A DNA stretch of 64,000 nt from Tenebrio molitor (taxonomy: Eukaryota > Arthropoda > Insecta > Coleoptera > Tenebrionidae), in the NCBI RefSeq assembly GCF_963966145.1, contig NC_091055.1, positions 8,308,001 through 8,372,000 of the forward strand, written 5' to 3'. Made by a program: the position numbers and the translations under genes. Under the pieces are notes generated by a model, which made no database searches, had not been told where the DNA came from, and saw only the letters and a list, made by a program, of their open reading frames with translations. This document shows, one piece after another, positions 61,430-64,000 of this stretch; within the stretch, counting starts at the first letter, position 1; each line of letters opens with the position of its first letter.

Positions 61430-64000
61430 GTAAGTATTTTTCTACGCTTATCTTAAACGACTTCGTGTTCGGGGAAGTTAATTTCGATTGCCGAAGCTTT
61501 GAATTTAAATAGCCGACAAATCGTAATTCCGAGTTTCCAAAATATACACCCCTGTGCATAACTCAAAGACCACCATATTTCTTTCGAAGCTTTTAATCTT
61601 TCTCCACTTATTATTGACATTCCGAACATTCTGTTAATTACCTATCTGGCAAAAATTAAACGTGTGCTAGCGCAGCTGCACTAAATATAGGTACCTCACG
61701 TTTTCAAATATATTACATATTATTGCTTTATGTACAAGGGTCTGTCAAGGTGTACGTAGCGATCGAACTGGCATCTGCATGCGTTGCAAATATTTACGGT
61801 TTCAGAACGTCGATTTATTTGTTCAGATATACGAAGCGAATGTGACAATAATGTTAAATTGCGTCAATTTAAACACATTTAACGTTCCTCTTCTTTTTGC
61901 GATGTTTGTACTCCTACTCAAATCAAATTACGAGCGAGTGATCTGCAATCAGGTTGTAGTAAATCTTAGACGACACATGTTCAATGTCACACCTTCCGAA
62001 ACGTGACAACGAGTCGTTCTATTATGTACATCTGTTATGCGATTAATATTCATTTTAAACGGTATTGTCAAAATAATCTTGGTTCCAATGTAAACGTATG
62101 CTAGAATTTCAACGGTCTGATGAAAAGGAACGTAACCGATGTCATTAGTTGTTTCAATATAGGTAGTGAATAAGAGCATTAGAGTACGATTACACAGCTT
62201 TACAAAGTTTTACTGGATATTTGTATCTCGACTTATCCGCTACAATACAACGCGAAACGCTTGTTGTTTCTTTTCTTGCCGAGATTCAGGTAGAAACAGA
62301 AATCTCTTATAATATTTATGGGCATAAAACAAACAACTAACCAGTCAGCCTCTTATTTCTAAATTTCCATCGATATTTTCGTAAATTCGTGCGGGGAGTT
62401 CACTACAAAATTCAACTTACCCTCTATTTAAACTTTATTCGGTCATAATTCATTCAGAAAAAGTTACCGACGTGCTAATTTCAATGTTAAAATGCTTGAG
62501 GGTTCTGGTACAGAGCGCCAGTCCTACCAACTTAAAACAACCGCTTTACCTTAGGTCTTATAAAAATCATACCGTACTGTTTATGTTACGAGGCTTTCTA
62601 TTATTCATAGACGAAAAGCACAACGGTGAAGTTTATAAAAAGCGTTTCCATCTCTTTTTAATCTTTGACTTTAACACAATTCCGTGAGTCGGGTTTACAC
62701 CTGCGCTTGCTTTCCCCGACATTAAGATGTTAATAATTCGATCAAATGGGGAGGAAAATTTCACGCAATTATGCTCTACGCATTCGAAATCCAGATCGAT
62801 CTTTTCACTTTGAAGTAATTCTGCTCGTGCACTTCATAACATTTTTATCTTACTCTTCAGCCTAATTTATCATTCTTTTAACATAATCAACAGCACAAAA
62901 AATATATTCAACGTGTACGTACGTATATTAGAAGTGAACGATTGAAATATCAATATCCGCACGAGGACAGATATTTTCGATTTGTCGATGGATGAAATGC
63001 ATAAAATATCTGTGTGGAATTATTTAATGATAACGTAGCCGATTGTGGGTAATTAGAAAAATTGATGATTATAATATTTCATTTATAGTTATTGATTATA
63101 CATTTAAAATTCAATACACACAATTCACGTCGGTCCTAAGATAAAAGCTTCAAAATATTGAAATCTCACAAACTGCAAACTTAACTTCTTCTGGGATCAA
63201 ATAGGTTTTGGACAAAAAATGTCACCTATTATTTTGTTAGAATTTTGTACTTAATGCATTACACCATTAATCGAAACAAAAAAACTCAAAATTAAATCGA
63301 GAATTAAGTGAAGAACGTAACAGATTGATTCTCAAAGAGACAAAATAAAGATAATACACTTAATTTATAATAATAAAAAATGGGTGTATGAAGAAACTCA
63401 AAATTGAACTCAACACGATTAATTCAAACTAGGTGAATCTTCTTAAAAAAAGATAATCATCCCCATAACATGAGTTACATTGCCTTATGAACGTTAATAA
63501 TTCAAGTGGGCAAACTGCAGATTTGATTACACGGAGCCAATGGGGTCACTAACAGCATTAATTTGATATCCCGGAGACACAAAACGCCGATTCTGTTACA
63601 GGTGTATTTGGCCTATTGGTACTATTTTATGGTTCTTGATTTGTTTTTTATAAACAATAACAGCTGTGCCAAAGAACCAGTGTACCATCCTTTAAAGAGC
63701 AAAAAAATCTTTAATTTAACAAAATAATTATACTTTTGGATAGGTATCCAGTATATATTGGGGGGTATTTGAAAGTTTAGTAAAAAATGGAAATTGTATG
63801 TTTTTCACTCTTAAAAATCAAAAATGAATCGAAATTACTTTTAATTGGCCTTAAATAAATTCATAGTAGGTATCTACAATGTGAATTTTTTTCAGAATTT
63901 TTCGCCATTTAATTTGTTTTCAATCAACTGTTACTAACCCGACGCGAACCTGCGAATCTATAAGTCACGTGAAATTGGATTATTACGCTGCGCGTTTTTT
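61430..64000 (+). other. Start of intron 48 running out of the window
   Basis: At least 2571 nt after the exon 48 donor. I looked for a phase 1 continuation; the best acceptor-like site (near 61805) opens a frame of about 25 codons with no family resemblance and then a stop. The sequence is AT-rich, without a recognised element. Confidence 0.6.

Noticed and set aside
61806..61900. Acceptor-like site that might start exon 49.
   Set aside because: In phase 1 it gives about 25 codons with no resemblance to the expected C-terminus, then a stop.
62501..62516. TGGTACAGAGCGCC, like the end of the intron 25 MITE.
   Set aside because: Similarity stops after 14 bases and no inverted partner is nearby.

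Overview
This window reads as nuclear DNA from an insect or other arthropod. It is clearly AT-rich, coding exons are split by many introns of about 50 nt with GT..AG ends, and several introns hold terminal-inverted-repeat transposon relics. The only recognisable host gene is an insect-type large lipid transfer protein (LLTP). A beetle or other holometabolous insect is a guess; nothing here fixes the order.

Layout. (1) 1-17824 is intergenic. I see no host gene in it. It holds an ~815 bp foldback element (508-1323), a ~485 bp TIR element (1480-1965), a tRNA-like fragment (243-300), a small hairpin (7985-8084), a reverse-strand relic of a Tc1/mariner-like transposase (8306-8647) and one copy of a TIR element (14526-15170) that contains a smaller hairpin insertion. 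(2) 17825-61429 is one plus-strand gene, reconstructed here as 48 coding exons whose phases all join, giving 4050 codons. The last visible exon ends in a split codon with a good donor, so the gene runs off the right edge; the missing C-terminus should lie beyond 64000. (3) 61430-64000 is the start of that last intron, with nothing recognisable in it.

The protein has a signal peptide, the N-terminal vitellogenin-like lipid transport module (exons 2-8), a possible furin site R-L-S-R at residues 718-721, the open beta-sheet region (exons 9-11), a very long repetitive beta-rich lipid-binding body (exons 12-39), an alpha-helical segment (exons 40-41), a von Willebrand type D domain (exons 44-46), a cysteine-rich block and a vWA-like C-terminal region (exons 46-48). 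The architecture is shared by insect apolipophorin-II/I and by the apolipoprotein of the lipid transfer particle (apoLTP-II/I). At more than 4050 residues it is far longer than apolipophorin (about 3300-3400) and matches apoLTP better, so I call it apoltp-like. Its expected role is to carry and exchange lipids between tissues and lipophorin in haemolymph.

Introns fall into two classes: roughly half are 49-70 nt, and a few are 1-5 kb. The larger ones carry nonautonomous DNA transposons: two nested elements in intron 2, and single ones in introns 8, 21, 25, 28 (PIF/Harbinger-like, with a transposase fragment), 34 and possibly 40. I found no CRISPR array, operon, rRNA or complete tRNA, and no evidence of a novel multigene system.
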